Part shown: in pieces, positions 26,371 to 35,768 of the stretch
Position numbering within the stretch: position 1 is the first letter of the stretch
Layout: every line of letters starts with the position of its first letter
NCBI RefSeq assembly: GCF_014926385.1
Contig: NZ_CP053291.1
Coordinates: 310,001 to 374,000, forward strand
Direction: 5' to 3'
Source: Trueperella pecoris
GTDB lineage: Bacteria > Actinomycetota > Actinomycetes > Actinomycetales > Actinomycetaceae
Length of the DNA: 64,000 nt
Notes under the pieces: generated by a model
Seen by the model: the letters and a program-made list of their open reading frames with translations, nothing else
What the model was told of the DNA's origin: nothing
Database searches by the model: none
Program-made: the position numbers and the translations under genes

Positions 26371-27651
26371 ATGACTTCCGAATTTATCCGCGATTACGCT
26401 TCGTTCATTTCTGAGTCCCCCTCGTCCTTCCATGCGGCGCAGGCCATCGAGCGCAGACTCGTCGAGGCCGGCTACGTCCGCCAAGACGAAGGCGCGGCCT
26501 GGGCCGGTCTGGCCAAGGGCTACGTCGTGCGCGGGGGAGCGGTGATCGCCTGGCACGTCGGGCAGGTGGCGGATGACTGCGGATTTAGGGTGGTTGGCTC
26601 GCACACAGATTCGCCCAGCTTCAAGGTCAAGCCCTTCCCAGGCAGCCACGCGCACGGGTTCGGCCAGGTCAACGTGGAGGTCTATGGCGGGCCGCTGCTG
26701 AATTCGTGGCTCAATCGTGACCTCGGCATCGCAGGCATCGTCACGGATATTGACGGCGTCAACCACCTTGTGCGCACGCCCGCGGTGATGGTCATTCCCC
26801 AGCTGGCGCCCCACCTAGATCGTAGCGTCAACGACAAGCTCGAGCTCTCCCGGCAGAAGGATTACAAGCCGATTTGGAGCGTGGGTGAGGCGGATCTTCT
26901 GCGTTACATTTGCGACCACGCCGGCGTGGATCCGCAGCGGGCGGCAGCCTTCGACCTGTTTGCCTACGATGTCCAAGTGCCCCTCGTCTTCGGTGGCGAA
27001 AGTGGGGAGGACTTCTTCGCCTCGGGCCGCCAAGACAACCTATCCTCGGTCTTCACATCGTTGACGGCTTTCCTCTCTGCCGAGACGGACGCCGCCGTGT
27101 CCGACGGCGAAGACATCGCGATCTTCGCGGCGTTCGACCACGAGGAGGTCGGCTCGTCGACCTACTCGGGCGCGGCGGGCCCCTTCCTGGAGACGACGAT
27201 GCGGCGCATCGCGGCCAGCCTCGACATGGAGGGCGTTGGCGACGAGCGCTTCGCTCGGATGATCGCTAACTCGTCCTGTATTTCCGCGGACGCCGGGCAC
27301 TCGATCAGCCCCAACAAGGCCAACCTGCACGATCCCGACCACCATCCCGTCCTCGGCGGAGGCCCGCTGCTCAAGGTCAACGCGAACCAGCGCTATGCCA
27401 CGGAGGCGACCGGATCAGCACTCTGGCTACGATCGGCCGCGGCGGGCGGCGTCGCCACCCAACAGTTCGTGTCCAATAACGACGTGCCGTGCGGCTCGAC
27501 GATCGGCCCGGCTACCGCGAGCCGACTCGGAATCCTCACGGTCGACGTCGGCATCCCGCTCCTGTCGATGCACTCGGTACGCGAGCTGTCCTCACCAGCC
27601 GACCTCGAGGCGATGACGACGATTCTTCAGGGGTACTGGGCTGGTGCATAA
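26371..27651 (+). CDS. M18-family aminopeptidase
   Basis: A 426-residue zinc aminopeptidase of family M18 (aspartyl aminopeptidase type). Metal ligands appear in FRVVGSHTDSPSFKVKP (His in S-H-T-D-S, about residue 78), FASGRQDNLSSVFTSL (Asp, about 223), AAFDHEEVGSSTYSGAAGPF (the Glu-Glu-type catalytic and metal site, about 256) and the late VPLLSMHSVRELSS-like block, here IPLLSMHSVRELSS. These are the expected ligands for a co-catalytic di-zinc site. The enzyme is cytosolic and trims N-terminal residues, often acidic ones, from peptides, matching the peptide importer further right. Its end overlaps the next gene by 8 bases. Confidence 0.92.
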   Translation: MTSEFIRDYASFISESPSSFHAAQAIERRLVEAGYVRQDEGAAWAGLAKGYVVRGGAVIAWHVGQVADDCGFRVVGSHTDSPSFKVKPFPGSHAHGFGQVNVEVYGGPLLNSWLNRDLGIAGIVTDIDGVNHLVRTPAVMVIPQLAPHLDRSVNDKLELSRQKDYKPIWSVGEADLLRYICDHAGVDPQRAAAFDLFAYDVQVPLVFGGESGEDFFASGRQDNLSSVFTSLTAFLSAETDAAVSDGEDIAIFAAFDHEEVGSSTYSGAAGPFLETTMRRIAASLDMEGVGDERFARMIANSSCISADAGHSISPNKANLHDPDHHPVLGGGPLLKVNANQRYATEATGSALWLRSAAAGGVATQQFVSNNDVPCGSTIGPATASRLGILTVDVGIPLLSMHSVRELSSPADLEAMTTILQGYWAGA

Positions 27652-29230
27652 AAAACCCAACTACAATTCGGCCCACGCGCTCGACCGCGCGGCGCGCGCC
27701 CATCCGCAGCGGGAGTCGATCTACTACGGCGGGGAGACGATCACGGTCGTCGAGGCCGCCGTGCGCACGCGCAAGCTCGCCCAGATGCTGGCGGCGGCTG
27801 GCGTGACCGAGGGCGATCGCGTCATGCTCATCTCGCACAATTCGCCCTACCACTTGCTGTTGCACGTGGCGTGTGCGCGGCTGGGCGCGATTTTCGTGCC
27901 GGTCTCGCCGAAGGTGACGCGAGCCGACCACCAGGCCATGATCGACTTCTGCGCGCCGCGCGTGGTGGTGCTCGAGGCCCAGCTTGCCGACCTGGGCATG
28001 TTCACCTCGCCGGGCACGCTGTTGCACCTCGTGATCGACGACGACGTGTTCACCTCCGCCGTTGCGACCGCCATCTCCAACGGCTTCTACGGCATCTCTG
28101 CCGCGATGGAGGCTCAGAACGGCAAGTTCATCACGACCATCAAGGACGGCGCGACCGCCCTCAACTCGCGGCAATACCCCGAGGGCCCCGCGGCGATGAT
28201 CTTCACCTCTGCCTCGGCAGGCGCGCCGAAGGCGGTGGAGCTCACCCACGAGCAGCTGTGGTGGGCGAGCCGTAACTTCCGTGAGGGCTTCGAGTATGAC
28301 AACCATGACACGCTGCTCACGGTGGCTCCGCTGACGCACATCGGTGGTTTCAACGGCACGACGCTCGACCTGTTCAGCCACGGCGGCAAGGTGGTGATTG
28401 TGCGCGAATTCAACCCGGGCAGGGTCCTCGACCTACTCGAAGCGCACCGGGTGAACATGATGTTCGCCGTGCCCACGATGTATGCGGCCCTTCTTGACCA
28501 TCCCGCCTTCGCCGAACGCGACTTGACGAACTGGAGGCTACCGCTGATCGGCGGCAGCGTCGTTCCCGAGTCGCTCATCAAACGTCTGACGAGCCACGGG
28601 CTGTACCCACTGAACGTGTGGGGGATGACCGAGACGGCGGCGTCGGGCACCTACCTTCCCGCCGAACAGCTGTTGGAGCGGCCCGGATCGATCGGGCGCC
28701 CGTTCGCCCACACGGAGGCCCGGGTGGTCGACGCCGATGGCAACGACGCGACCGAGGGAGAACTCCTCGTGCGTGGGCCCAACGTCGTGGGCGCATACTG
28801 GCATGACCCGGAGGCGAGCGCGCAGGCGTTCCGTGGGGGATGGCTGCACACCGGAGATCTGGTGCGCCTCGATGCGGATGGCTTCCTGTGGATCACGGGT
28901 CGCCTGCACAACATCATCAACTCTGGCGGAGTCAAGCTTCAGGCCGAAGAAATCCAGGCGGTGCTCGCCCAGATGGAAGGGGTCTCGGACTGCGCCGTCA
29001 TCGGCACGCCCGACGAGACGTGGGGCGAGACCGTCTCCGCCGCGCTCGTCATGCAGGCCGGCTACGACGTGCCCACCCTCGAAGAGGTCCAGCGCCACGT
29101 CGGGGTATTCCTGGCGCGATTTAAAGTTCCGCGAAAGCTTATTGTCGTCGGAGGGCTTCCCACCAACGCCAACGGCAAGGCCGACCGCAACGCGCTCGCG
29201 GCAATGTTCGCCGCCGCGCAATCGCAATAG
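27644..29230 (+). CDS. AMP-binding acyl-CoA synthetase/ligase
   Basis: A 528-residue ANL-superfamily adenylate-forming enzyme, most like medium- or long-chain acyl-CoA synthetases. The A3-type phosphate loop reads TSASAGAPKAVELTH (about residues 187 to 201), where the consensus is T-S-G-S-T-G-x-P-K-G. Two glycines and one threonine are changed to alanine, unusual but keeping Lys. A5 is NVWGMTETAASG (about 324), A7 GGWLHTGDLVRLDADGFLW, A8 GRLHNIINSGGVKLQAEEIQ, and the A10 catalytic Lys is in NANGKADRNAL near the end. Translation begins at GTG 27644 inside the aminopeptidase gene, so the genes are coupled. A stem-loop follows at 29252-29280. Confidence 0.88.
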   Translation: MHKKPNYNSAHALDRAARAHPQRESIYYGGETITVVEAAVRTRKLAQMLAAAGVTEGDRVMLISHNSPYHLLLHVACARLGAIFVPVSPKVTRADHQAMIDFCAPRVVVLEAQLADLGMFTSPGTLLHLVIDDDVFTSAVATAISNGFYGISAAMEAQNGKFITTIKDGATALNSRQYPEGPAAMIFTSASAGAPKAVELTHEQLWWASRNFREGFEYDNHDTLLTVAPLTHIGGFNGTTLDLFSHGGKVVIVREFNPGRVLDLLEAHRVNMMFAVPTMYAALLDHPAFAERDLTNWRLPLIGGSVVPESLIKRLTSHGLYPLNVWGMTETAASGTYLPAEQLLERPGSIGRPFAHTEARVVDADGNDATEGELLVRGPNVVGAYWHDPEASAQAFRGGWLHTGDLVRLDADGFLWITGRLHNIINSGGVKLQAEEIQAVLAQMEGVSDCAVIGTPDETWGETVSAALVMQAGYDVPTLEEVQRHVGVFLARFKVPRKLIVVGGLPTNANGKADRNALAAMFAAAQSQ

Positions 29231-29251
29231 AATCCGCCGCGCAATCGCAAC

Positions 29252-29280
29252 GGAGCCCGCACAGGACGCGTGCGGGCTCC
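29252..29280. terminator. bidirectional stem-loop between acyl-CoA ligase and lipA
   Basis: GGAGCCCGCAC (29252-29262) pairs perfectly with GTGCGGGCTCC (29270-29280) around a 7-base loop. The genes converge here. A T run is absent, so termination may be partial. Confidence 0.65.
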
Positions 29281-29302
29281 GCTGGTATTTGGATAAACGG
29301 GC

Positions 29303-30349
29303 CTACTTGTGGCGTGCGACGATCGAGGCGGCCTCCTGGCGGGCGAACAACGGTTCGTTTGAGTCTCCCGCGCCCGCGATGCCCCGCAGGTTCTCGGGAA
29401 TCTCCCAGCCCTTGTGCTTCATCGCGCGCGACCACAGCGAGCCCGACCTGTACGAGGACCGCACCAGCGGTCCGGCCATGATGCCTGCGAAGCCCATCTC
29501 GTAGCCGATCTTGGACAGCTCGACGAACTCCTCCGGCTTGACCCACCGATCAATGGGGTGGTGAAGCTTGGAGGGGCGGAGGTATTGGGTGATGGTGAGG
29601 ATGTCGCATCCGGCCTCGTGCAGATCCTGCATCGCCTCGAGGACTTCGTCGCGCGTCTCGCCCATGCCGAGAATGAGGTTGGACTTCGTGATGAGGTTGT
29701 TCTCGGAGGCGAACGTGATGAGGTCCAGCGAGCGCTCGTAGCGGAAGGCGGGGCGAATCTTCTTAAAGATGCGGGGCACGGTTTCGAGGTTGTGCGCCAA
29801 CACCTCCGGTCGCGAGTCGAAGACCTGCTGGAGGGCGGGCGCGCCGCCTCGCATGTCGTCGATGAGGAGTTCAACGCCCGTATTGGGGCACAGCTCGTGA
29901 ATCTGACGGCAGGTCTCGGCATACAGCCAGGAGGCGCCGTCTTCGAGGTCGTCGCGCGTGACGCCGGTGATCGTGGCGTAGTTCAGCTGCATTTCGCGCA
30001 CATTCTCGGCGACGCGGCGCGGCTCGTCGACGTCGTATTCCGTGGGCTTGCCCGTCTTGATAAAGCAGAAGTCGCAGCGGCGGGTGCAGATGTCGCCGCC
30101 GATGAGGAAGGAGGCCTCGCGGTCTTCCCAGCACTCGTAGATGTTGGGGCAGTTGGCCTCCTTGCACACGGTGTGCAGACCCGAGCCGTCCACGCGTGAA
30201 CGCATGTCCGTGTACTCCTTGCCCACCGTGGCCGTCGTTTTAATCCAGCCCGGCTTGGTTTCGATCGGGGTTTCGGCGTTGCGTTCTTCGACGCGAAGTA
30301 GCTTGCGGCCGCCGGGATTAATCCGGGGATCGCTTTGGTCTAGGCTCAA
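29303..30349 (-). CDS. lipA: lipoyl synthase
   Basis: A radical-SAM enzyme of 348 residues that inserts two sulfurs into octanoyl-protein to make lipoyl groups. Both iron-sulfur sites are intact: the auxiliary cluster C-x4-C-x5-C in [15 protein letters not shown] and the radical-SAM C-x3-C-x2-C in [15 protein letters not shown]. The RSSY motif that supplies the fourth ligand is in [17 protein letters not shown] 30349 is chosen as start: it lies 3 bases after a perfect AAGGAGGG, and the next residues run into the usual [17 protein letters not shown] opening. The upstream ATG at 30373 would place that ribosome site inside the gene. It follows lipB on the same strand. Confidence 0.95.
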   Translation of the reverse strand: MSLDQSDPRINPGGRKLLRVEERNAETPIETKPGWIKTTATVGKEYTDMRSRVDGSGLHTVCKEANCPNIYECWEDREASFLIGGDICTRRCDFCFIKTGKPTEYDVDEPRRVAENVREMQLNYATITGVTRDDLEDGASWLYAETCRQIHELCPNTGVELLIDDMRGGAPALQQVFDSRPEVLAHNLETVPRIFKKIRPAFRYERSLDLITFASENNLITKSNLILGMGETRDEVLEAMQDLHEAGCDILTITQYLRPSKLHHPIDRWVKPEEFVELSKIGYEMGFAGIMAGPLVRSSYRSGSLWSRAMKHKGWEIPENLRGIAGAGDSNEPLFARQEAASIVARHK

Positions 30350-30407
30350 TTTCCCTCCTTGAATTACAGCCATTGTAACGACGCCGTCGCGCCGATGCCC
30401 GCCCAGG

Positions 30408-31172
30408 CTAGGCTTGCGGCCGGCTTCCCTTCGGCTCCCACATGGTGCCTGTGACGTCGTTAATGAACTTGGGGGCGGAATTATTCCGTATCGTTGCCAA
30501 GATCTCCTCGGAGTTGGCGGTGGTCAGCTCCTGCGTCGGGCGCAGGAGAAGCGGCTGGTAGGCGGCCGCGAGGTGGGGCAGGAGGACGGAGGCGACGTCG
30601 GCCAGCGTCGTCGTGATGCCTAAGGATTCGAGGGAGGCCACCCCAGCGTCCTGCAAACCGCAGGGGATCACCTTCATGAACAGGTCGAGGTTGGTGGTGA
30701 CGTTGAGGGCCAGGCCGTGCATGGTGGCGTCGTCGGCAAATTTGATACCAATCGCACATAGCTTGCGGTCCTTTTGGCCCGGTTGAAGAATCCAGACGCC
30801 GGAGCGCCCCTCGACCTGGTAGGTCTGCAGGCCGAATTCCTTCATGGCGTCCATGATGGCCAACTCGGTGTTGCGCACGAACGTGACCACGTCCTTGGGT
30901 GGGCGCACCTTGACCACGGGATAGACCACGAGCTGGCCGGGCCCGTGATAGGTCACTGACCCGCCCCGATCCATGCGGATAACGGGGATGGAGGTGTCAG
31001 GGATATCGGCGTCGTTCGTGCGCCTGCCGGCCGTGTAGGTGTCCTGGGACTCCCAGACGATCAGGGAGTCGGGCATGCGCTGGGCGGCGACCTCGCCGTG
31101 AATAAAGCGTTGGACATGGTCGACGTCCATGTATTGTAACGGGCCGAAGTTTAACATATTGACGATCTGCAC
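30408..31172 (-). CDS. lipB: octanoyl-ACP:protein octanoyltransferase
   Basis: A 254-residue LipB, which moves octanoyl from acyl carrier protein to lipoyl domains and so feeds LipA. Signatures are [20 protein letters not shown] (the R-G-G-x-x-T-Y-H-G-P-G-Q block), KLCAIGIKF with the catalytic Lys (about residue 144), and the nucleophile in [18 protein letters not shown] (Cys, about 176). The C-terminal 30 residues ([19 protein letters not shown] on) are longer than in the E. coli enzyme. The start is GTG 31172, 6 bases after a TAGGCT box, so the lipB-lipA transcript is probably leaderless at lipB. Confidence 0.95.
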   Translation of the reverse strand: MQIVNMLNFGPLQYMDVDHVQRFIHGEVAAQRMPDSLIVWESQDTYTAGRRTNDADIPDTSIPVIRMDRGGSVTYHGPGQLVVYPVVKVRPPKDVVTFVRNTELAIMDAMKEFGLQTYQVEGRSGVWILQPGQKDRKLCAIGIKFADDATMHGLALNVTTNLDLFMKVIPCGLQDAGVASLESLGITTTLADVASVLLPHLAAAYQPLLLRPTQELTTANSEEILATIRNNSAPKFINDVTGTMWEPKGSRPQA

Positions 31173-31178
31173 GGAGTC

Positions 31179-31184
31179 AGCCTA
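31179..31184 (-). promoter_or_regulatory. -10 element, leaderless lipB-lipA mRNA
   Basis: TAGGCT on the minus strand, 6 bases before GTG 31172. Confidence 0.45.
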
Positions 31185-31392
31185 GTTTGGAAGTCCGCAG
31201 CTATCGACTCCGTAAGCGCTGTTTTGACCACATCAGGGGAAAATAGGCGTGATTTTGGACCGAATTTCGGCCGAGATGGGATTGCAAAGGTGATTAGACG
31301 TGGGGTTGGGTATAGACTGCCAGACCAGAAGTGAAGACATGACGTCCATCGTCCCAGCGAGGCGGAGGGCGTTCCACTAGAGAAGGCCTCGC

Positions 31393-32403
31393 ATGACAAA
31401 GTATCTGATTCGGCGACTGCTGAACTACGTAGTTCTGCTGTTCGTTGCCGTGACAATTGCCTACTTTTTGGCAGGCACTCAGCTGGATCCGCGTTCGATG
31501 CTCATCGAAAATGAGCTGACCAGAATGGCCAACCGCTCCTACGTTGAAGTGGTCCAGACCGTCGATGCGCGCCTCAACGGCTGGAACATCAACCCACTGG
31601 AATCGATCTGGAGCCGCTACGTCGACTGGCTGGGCATGGTCTTTGGCCAGTGGGACTGGGGATTCTCCCCGCTGGGTGAGTCCGTCAACGATCAGGTTGC
31701 CAATCGAATTCTGCTCTCTTTGCAGCTTGTCTTCCTCGGCTTCTTCATCGGAATCATCGGTGGCGTGGCCATCGGTGCGTGGGCTGCCGTCCACCAGTAC
31801 TCGGTGCCGGACCGCATCATCACCATCCTCGCGATGATCATCATCTCCACCCCGGCGATGGTGATTGCTATTGGCCTACAGATGGCTGCCGTCTGGTTTA
31901 ACAACACGTTTGGAACAGAGTTCTTCCAATTTATTGGGCCACAGGCGCCGATTCCTCCGGAAGGATTCTGGCCGAATTTGCAAGATCGCCTCCAGCATCT
32001 GTTGCTTCCCACGATCGCAATCTCCATGGGAGGTCTGGCCACCTATTCGCGCTACCAGCGCAACCTTATGCTGGACACCCTCGGGGCTGACTACGTGCGC
32101 ACCGCCCGCGCCAAGGGCCTGCGGTTTGGTACTGCGGTTCGTCGCCACGCTCTGCGCACATCCCTCATTCCGATCGCCACCTACTTCGCATTTGGTATTG
32201 CGCTTCTTGTGCTGGGAGCAGCTATCACAGAGCAGGTCTTCGGATGGGAAGGCATGGGCATCTACGGCGTGAAGACCATTCAGGGACAGGACATCAATGG
32301 AACAGCTGCCGTTGTTGCATTTTCGGGCGCGGCTACCCTGACCGGTGCTTTTCTCTCTGACGTCCTTATTGCGGCTGTCGATCCTCGAGTGAGGGTGAAC
32401 TGA
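31393..32403 (+). CDS. peptide ABC importer permease (OppB/DppB type)
   Basis: A 336-residue inner-membrane subunit of an oligo- or dipeptide ABC importer. The first helix IRRLLNYVVLLFVAVTIAYF is the typical OppB start. The segment QVANRILLSLQLVFLGFFIG opens the transport core. DTLGADYVRTARAKGLRFGT (about residues 224 to 243) is the EAA loop that docks on the ATPase, with the usual Y-V-R-T-A-R-A-K-G-L. No ribosome site stronger than GAAGGCC is seen. The stop overlaps the next permease start by one base. The 220-base gap upstream (31173-31392) should hold the operon promoter. Third-position bases are more often T than in nearby genes, as in highly expressed operons. Confidence 0.93.
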   Translation: MTKYLIRRLLNYVVLLFVAVTIAYFLAGTQLDPRSMLIENELTRMANRSYVEVVQTVDARLNGWNINPLESIWSRYVDWLGMVFGQWDWGFSPLGESVNDQVANRILLSLQLVFLGFFIGIIGGVAIGAWAAVHQYSVPDRIITILAMIIISTPAMVIAIGLQMAAVWFNNTFGTEFFQFIGPQAPIPPEGFWPNLQDRLQHLLLPTIAISMGGLATYSRYQRNLMLDTLGADYVRTARAKGLRFGTAVRRHALRTSLIPIATYFAFGIALLVLGAAITEQVFGWEGMGIYGVKTIQGQDINGTAAVVAFSGAATLTGAFLSDVLIAAVDPRVRVN

Positions 32404-33404
32404 TGAACAAGAATCTTGATCCTATGGCCGAAACTGTGATGCCCGATCAGCTCTCGCCGATGGCCAATGCAAATGAATTAAGGGCTGTCAAGGAAAAGCT
32501 GACTGCGCAGACCGCTGAACGCATCGCGGCGACTAAGCGCTACTCGCGCCGTCAAATTGTGGCGCGTCGCTTCTGGCGCAACAAGACGGCCGTGTTTGGA
32601 GTGGTGGGTCTAACAGTCATCCTTCTGGCAGCAGTGCTGGGTCCTTACCTCACGGAATGGTCTTTCTTTGATCGTGATCGCGGGCACTACCTCAAAGCTC
32701 CCTCGGCTGAGCACTGGTTCGGCACAGACAAACGTGGCCGAGATATGTTCGCGATGACGATGGAAGGCCTGCGCAAATCTCTCATCATCGGCTTCGCTGT
32801 GGCTCTCATTCAGACTGGATGGGCTGCGCTATTTGGTGCATCGGCGGCGTACTTCGGCGGCTGGGTGGACAAGTTTGCCACTTGGCTTATTGACTTGATG
32901 CTGGTGATCCCCTCTTTCCTCATGATCGCCATCATTTCTAACCGCTTTGGGGCTGAGCGTTCCGGAGTTCTCGTTTTCATCTTGCTCCTCGCGGCATTCG
33001 GGTGGGTGCTCACATCGCGCGTCGTCCGTTCTTTGACGATGTCGGTCAAGAACCTTGACTACGTTCACGCTGCCAAATATATGTCGGTCCCCTCGAGGAC
33101 GATCATCGTCCGCCATATCCTGCCTAACATTTCCTCCCTGCTGATTATTGACTTCACTCTTGGCGTGGCATCCGCCGTGCTGTCGGAGACGTCGCTGTCT
33201 TACTTCGGATTCGGAATCAAGGATCCTCAGGTTTCTCTTGGCTCACTCATTGGTGCGGGTCAGGCTTCTGCCCTGACGCATCCGTGGCTCTTCATCCCGC
33301 CGGCATTCGTGCTCGTCATTATGCTTGCTTCGGTCAACTTCATCGGTGATGGCATGCGCGACGCTCTTGACCCATCATCGAAGTCCGGAGGCGGCAAGGC
33401 GTAA
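32403..33404 (+). CDS. peptide ABC importer permease (OppC/DppC type)
   Basis: A 333-residue partner permease. The N-terminal region is cytoplasmic and charged through residue 65. The first helix (VFGVVGLTVILLAAVLGPYL) is followed by the OppC marker SAEHWFGTDKRGRDMFAMTM (about residues 100 to 119), a periplasmic-side motif of this subunit. The EAA loop is MSVKNLDYVHAAKYMSVPSR (about 213 to 232), and then the family block VLSETSLSYFGFGIKDPQVS is present. The pair forms the channel of the importer. The gene overlaps both neighbours by one base, so all three are translated from one mRNA in fixed ratio. Confidence 0.93.
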   Translation: MNKNLDPMAETVMPDQLSPMANANELRAVKEKLTAQTAERIAATKRYSRRQIVARRFWRNKTAVFGVVGLTVILLAAVLGPYLTEWSFFDRDRGHYLKAPSAEHWFGTDKRGRDMFAMTMEGLRKSLIIGFAVALIQTGWAALFGASAAYFGGWVDKFATWLIDLMLVIPSFLMIAIISNRFGAERSGVLVFILLLAAFGWVLTSRVVRSLTMSVKNLDYVHAAKYMSVPSRTIIVRHILPNISSLLIIDFTLGVASAVLSETSLSYFGFGIKDPQVSLGSLIGAGQASALTHPWLFIPPAFVLVIMLASVNFIGDGMRDALDPSSKSGGGKA

Positions 33405-35563
33405 TGACAGAGAAGAACGTGAAGGAAGAGGGCATCGTGAACTCCAAAAAGAACATTGGCGAGCGTCATCCGCTCCCCGTTGCTACGCCGGGGGTGCCCG
33501 TCGTCGAAGTGACGGATCTCAACGTGCGTTTCCCGTCTGAAGACGGCGTCGTTCATGCTGTTCGTGGCGTGAATCTGTCGGTCAACTCGGGTGAAGTCCT
33601 TGGCATCGTGGGGGAATCCGGTTCAGGCAAGTCCGTGACGTCAATGTCGATTATGGGGCTGCTTGATCCTTCGGCCAAGGTTGAAGGATCGGTGAAGATC
33701 CACGGCACCGAGATTCTTGGCCAGAGCGACAGCTACATGTCGAAGATTCGCGGCAAGAATATCGCGATGGTTTTCCAAGATCCGCTTTCGGCCTTGACCC
33801 CGGTTTATACGATCGGTGATCAGATTATCGAAGCGCTTCAGGCCCATGACAAGATTTCCGATAAAGACGCACAGGCTCGCGCTATCGAACTTTTAGGTAT
33901 TGTTGGAATCCCTAACCCTGAGATTCGCGTCAAGTCCTTCCCACACGAGTTTTCTGGCGGTATGCGTCAGCGTGCGATGATCGCGATGGCGATTGCTAAC
34001 AATCCGGATCTCATCATCGCAGACGAGCCGACTACCGCTCTGGACGTTACGATCCAGGCCCAGATCCTTGACGTGCTCCGCAAAGCACAGAAGGAGACGG
34101 GGGCTGCCGTGATCATGATTACCCATGATCTTGGTGTCGTTGCAGGTATCGCTGACAAAGTCGCAGTTATGTACGCCGGTCGTATCGTTGAGCGTGGCGC
34201 CGTGGATGAAATCTTCTACCACTCGGCCATGCCTTACACCATCGGCCTGCTCGGGTCGCTGCCGCGCCTAGATTCAAAGAAGGAACATCAGCTTGCTGTG
34301 GTTGAAGGTAATCCGCCTTCAATGCTCTATGAACAGACAGGGTGTCCCTTCGCTGCACGTTGCCCCGTCGCTCAGCTCGCGTGTTTGGACGGCGAGCCGA
34401 CGCTGGAGCAGGTAAAGTCGGATAATCCGACGATGCTTCATGAAGTTGCTTGTATTCGTCGCGATGAGATTCGTGACGAATCTAAACACTATGAGGATAT
34501 TTATCCGAAACCGGCTCCCGTTATTCCGCCTTTCGATGGCACTGCGCGCAATGAGCGTGAGGAAGTGCTGCGAATCGAAGATATGAAGAAGCACTTCCCA
34601 CTGATGAAAGGCTCGGTGTTCCGCCGCCGTGTCGGCACCGTTCACGCTGTCGACGGTATTTCTCTAGATATCCGCGCCGGGGAAACCCTTGGCCTTGTGG
34701 GAGAGTCTGGTTCGGGTAAGACGACAACCCTCATGGAGGTTCTCAACCTCGTGAAGCCCATCGAGGGCAAGATCGTCGTTTTGGGCGAGAACACCGCAGA
34801 TATGACGCGTGCGGACCGCAAACGTGTGCGTAACGATCTGCAGGTAGTTTTCCAGGATCCGATGGCGTCATTGGATCCGCGTATGCCGGTGTTCGACATC
34901 ATCGCCGAGCCGCTCAAGTATGCCGGTTGGAAGAAGGCTGACATTGAGCCGCGCGTGACGGAACTGATGAATATGGTGGGCCTTGAGCCCGCGCACGTTA
35001 ACCGCTACCCGCGCAACTTCTCCGGCGGCCAGCGCCAGCGTATCGGAATTGCGCGCGCCTTGGCTGTCCAGCCCAAGCTCCTCGTGCTTGACGAGCCTGT
35101 TTCCGCTCTTGACGTTTCCATTCAGGCTGGTGTCATCAATCTGCTTGATGAGTTGCGTGCGAAACTCAATCTTTCTTACCTCTTTGTTGCTCACGATCTG
35201 TCGGTGATCCGCCATATCGCTGATCGAGTCGCAGTGATGTATTTGGGTAAACTGGTTGAGGTTGGCGACGTCGACGCCGTCTTCGAAGCTCCACGTCACC
35301 CCTACACACAGGCCTTGCTGTCGGCTATTCCGATTCCGGATCCGGCCAAGGAGCGTAGCCGCCATCGCATCTTGCTCCAGGGCGATCTACCCTCGCCGGC
35401 CAATCCGCCCACGGGGTGCCGCTTTGTCAGCAGGTGTCCAGTCTATGAGACGCTCGGTGATGGTGAGCGAAAGATCTGCGACGAGACTCATCCACAGTTC
35501 TCAACTGTCGGGGAAGACCACGACGTGGCGTGCTATTATCCGCGTCATCTCAACGTTTTCTAG
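33404..35563 (+). CDS. double ATPase of peptide ABC importer (DppD-DppF fusion)
   Basis: A 719-residue protein holding both nucleotide-binding domains of the importer in one chain; many systems use two genes (DppD and DppF). Domain 1 (about residues 25 to 320) has Walker A GESGSGKS, signature FSGGMRQRAMIAM and Walker B LIIADEPTTALD, then the oligopeptide C-terminal extension with cysteines in YEQTGCPFAARCPVAQLAC that may hold an iron-sulfur or metal site. Domain 2 (about 370 to 700) has GESGSGKT, FSGGQRQRIGIARAL, LLVLDEPVSALD and its own extension with CRFVSRCPVYETLGDGERKI and C. Both ATP sites are fully consensus. A terminator follows before the receptor gene. Confidence 0.94.
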   Translation: MTEKNVKEEGIVNSKKNIGERHPLPVATPGVPVVEVTDLNVRFPSEDGVVHAVRGVNLSVNSGEVLGIVGESGSGKSVTSMSIMGLLDPSAKVEGSVKIHGTEILGQSDSYMSKIRGKNIAMVFQDPLSALTPVYTIGDQIIEALQAHDKISDKDAQARAIELLGIVGIPNPEIRVKSFPHEFSGGMRQRAMIAMAIANNPDLIIADEPTTALDVTIQAQILDVLRKAQKETGAAVIMITHDLGVVAGIADKVAVMYAGRIVERGAVDEIFYHSAMPYTIGLLGSLPRLDSKKEHQLAVVEGNPPSMLYEQTGCPFAARCPVAQLACLDGEPTLEQVKSDNPTMLHEVACIRRDEIRDESKHYEDIYPKPAPVIPPFDGTARNEREEVLRIEDMKKHFPLMKGSVFRRRVGTVHAVDGISLDIRAGETLGLVGESGSGKTTTLMEVLNLVKPIEGKIVVLGENTADMTRADRKRVRNDLQVVFQDPMASLDPRMPVFDIIAEPLKYAGWKKADIEPRVTELMNMVGLEPAHVNRYPRNFSGGQRQRIGIARALAVQPKLLVLDEPVSALDVSIQAGVINLLDELRAKLNLSYLFVAHDLSVIRHIADRVAVMYLGKLVEVGDVDAVFEAPRHPYTQALLSAIPIPDPAKERSRHRILLQGDLPSPANPPTGCRFVSRCPVYETLGDGERKICDETHPQFSTVGEDHDVACYYPRHLNVF

Positions 35564-35575
35564 CTTATTATCAGA

Positions 35576-35615
35576 GGGCGGGGTAGCGGTTTTCGGACCG
35601 TTGCCCCGCCCTTTT
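35576..35615 (+). terminator. terminator between ATPase and receptor genes
   Basis: GGGCGGGG (35576-35583) pairs with CCCCGCCC (35604-35611), with the inner bases partly paired, and TTTT follows. It sits inside the importer locus, so the receptor gene downstream must be read through or have its own promoter. Confidence 0.85.
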
Positions 35616-35720
35616 GTTAGAGATGTTTTGGTGGTTTTAGCTGATTTCTTGGTCACGCTTCGGTAAAAAGGGCCGCTAAGTTTTCACGATCTTAAGATTT
35701 TCGACTAACCTATCCCCATG

Positions 35721-35745
35721 AACTCCCGCACGTCCGGCGGGAGTT
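35721..35745 (+). promoter_or_regulatory. 5' leader hairpin of peptide-binding lipoprotein gene
   Basis: AACTCCCGC (35721-35729) pairs with GCGGGAGTT (35737-35745), just before the AAAGGAGG ribosome site at 35753-35760. It may stabilise the mRNA 5' end or be an operator. Either fits the high expression usual for binding proteins. Confidence 0.5.
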
Positions 35746-35768
35746 AAGTCCTAAAGGAGGACACTCTT

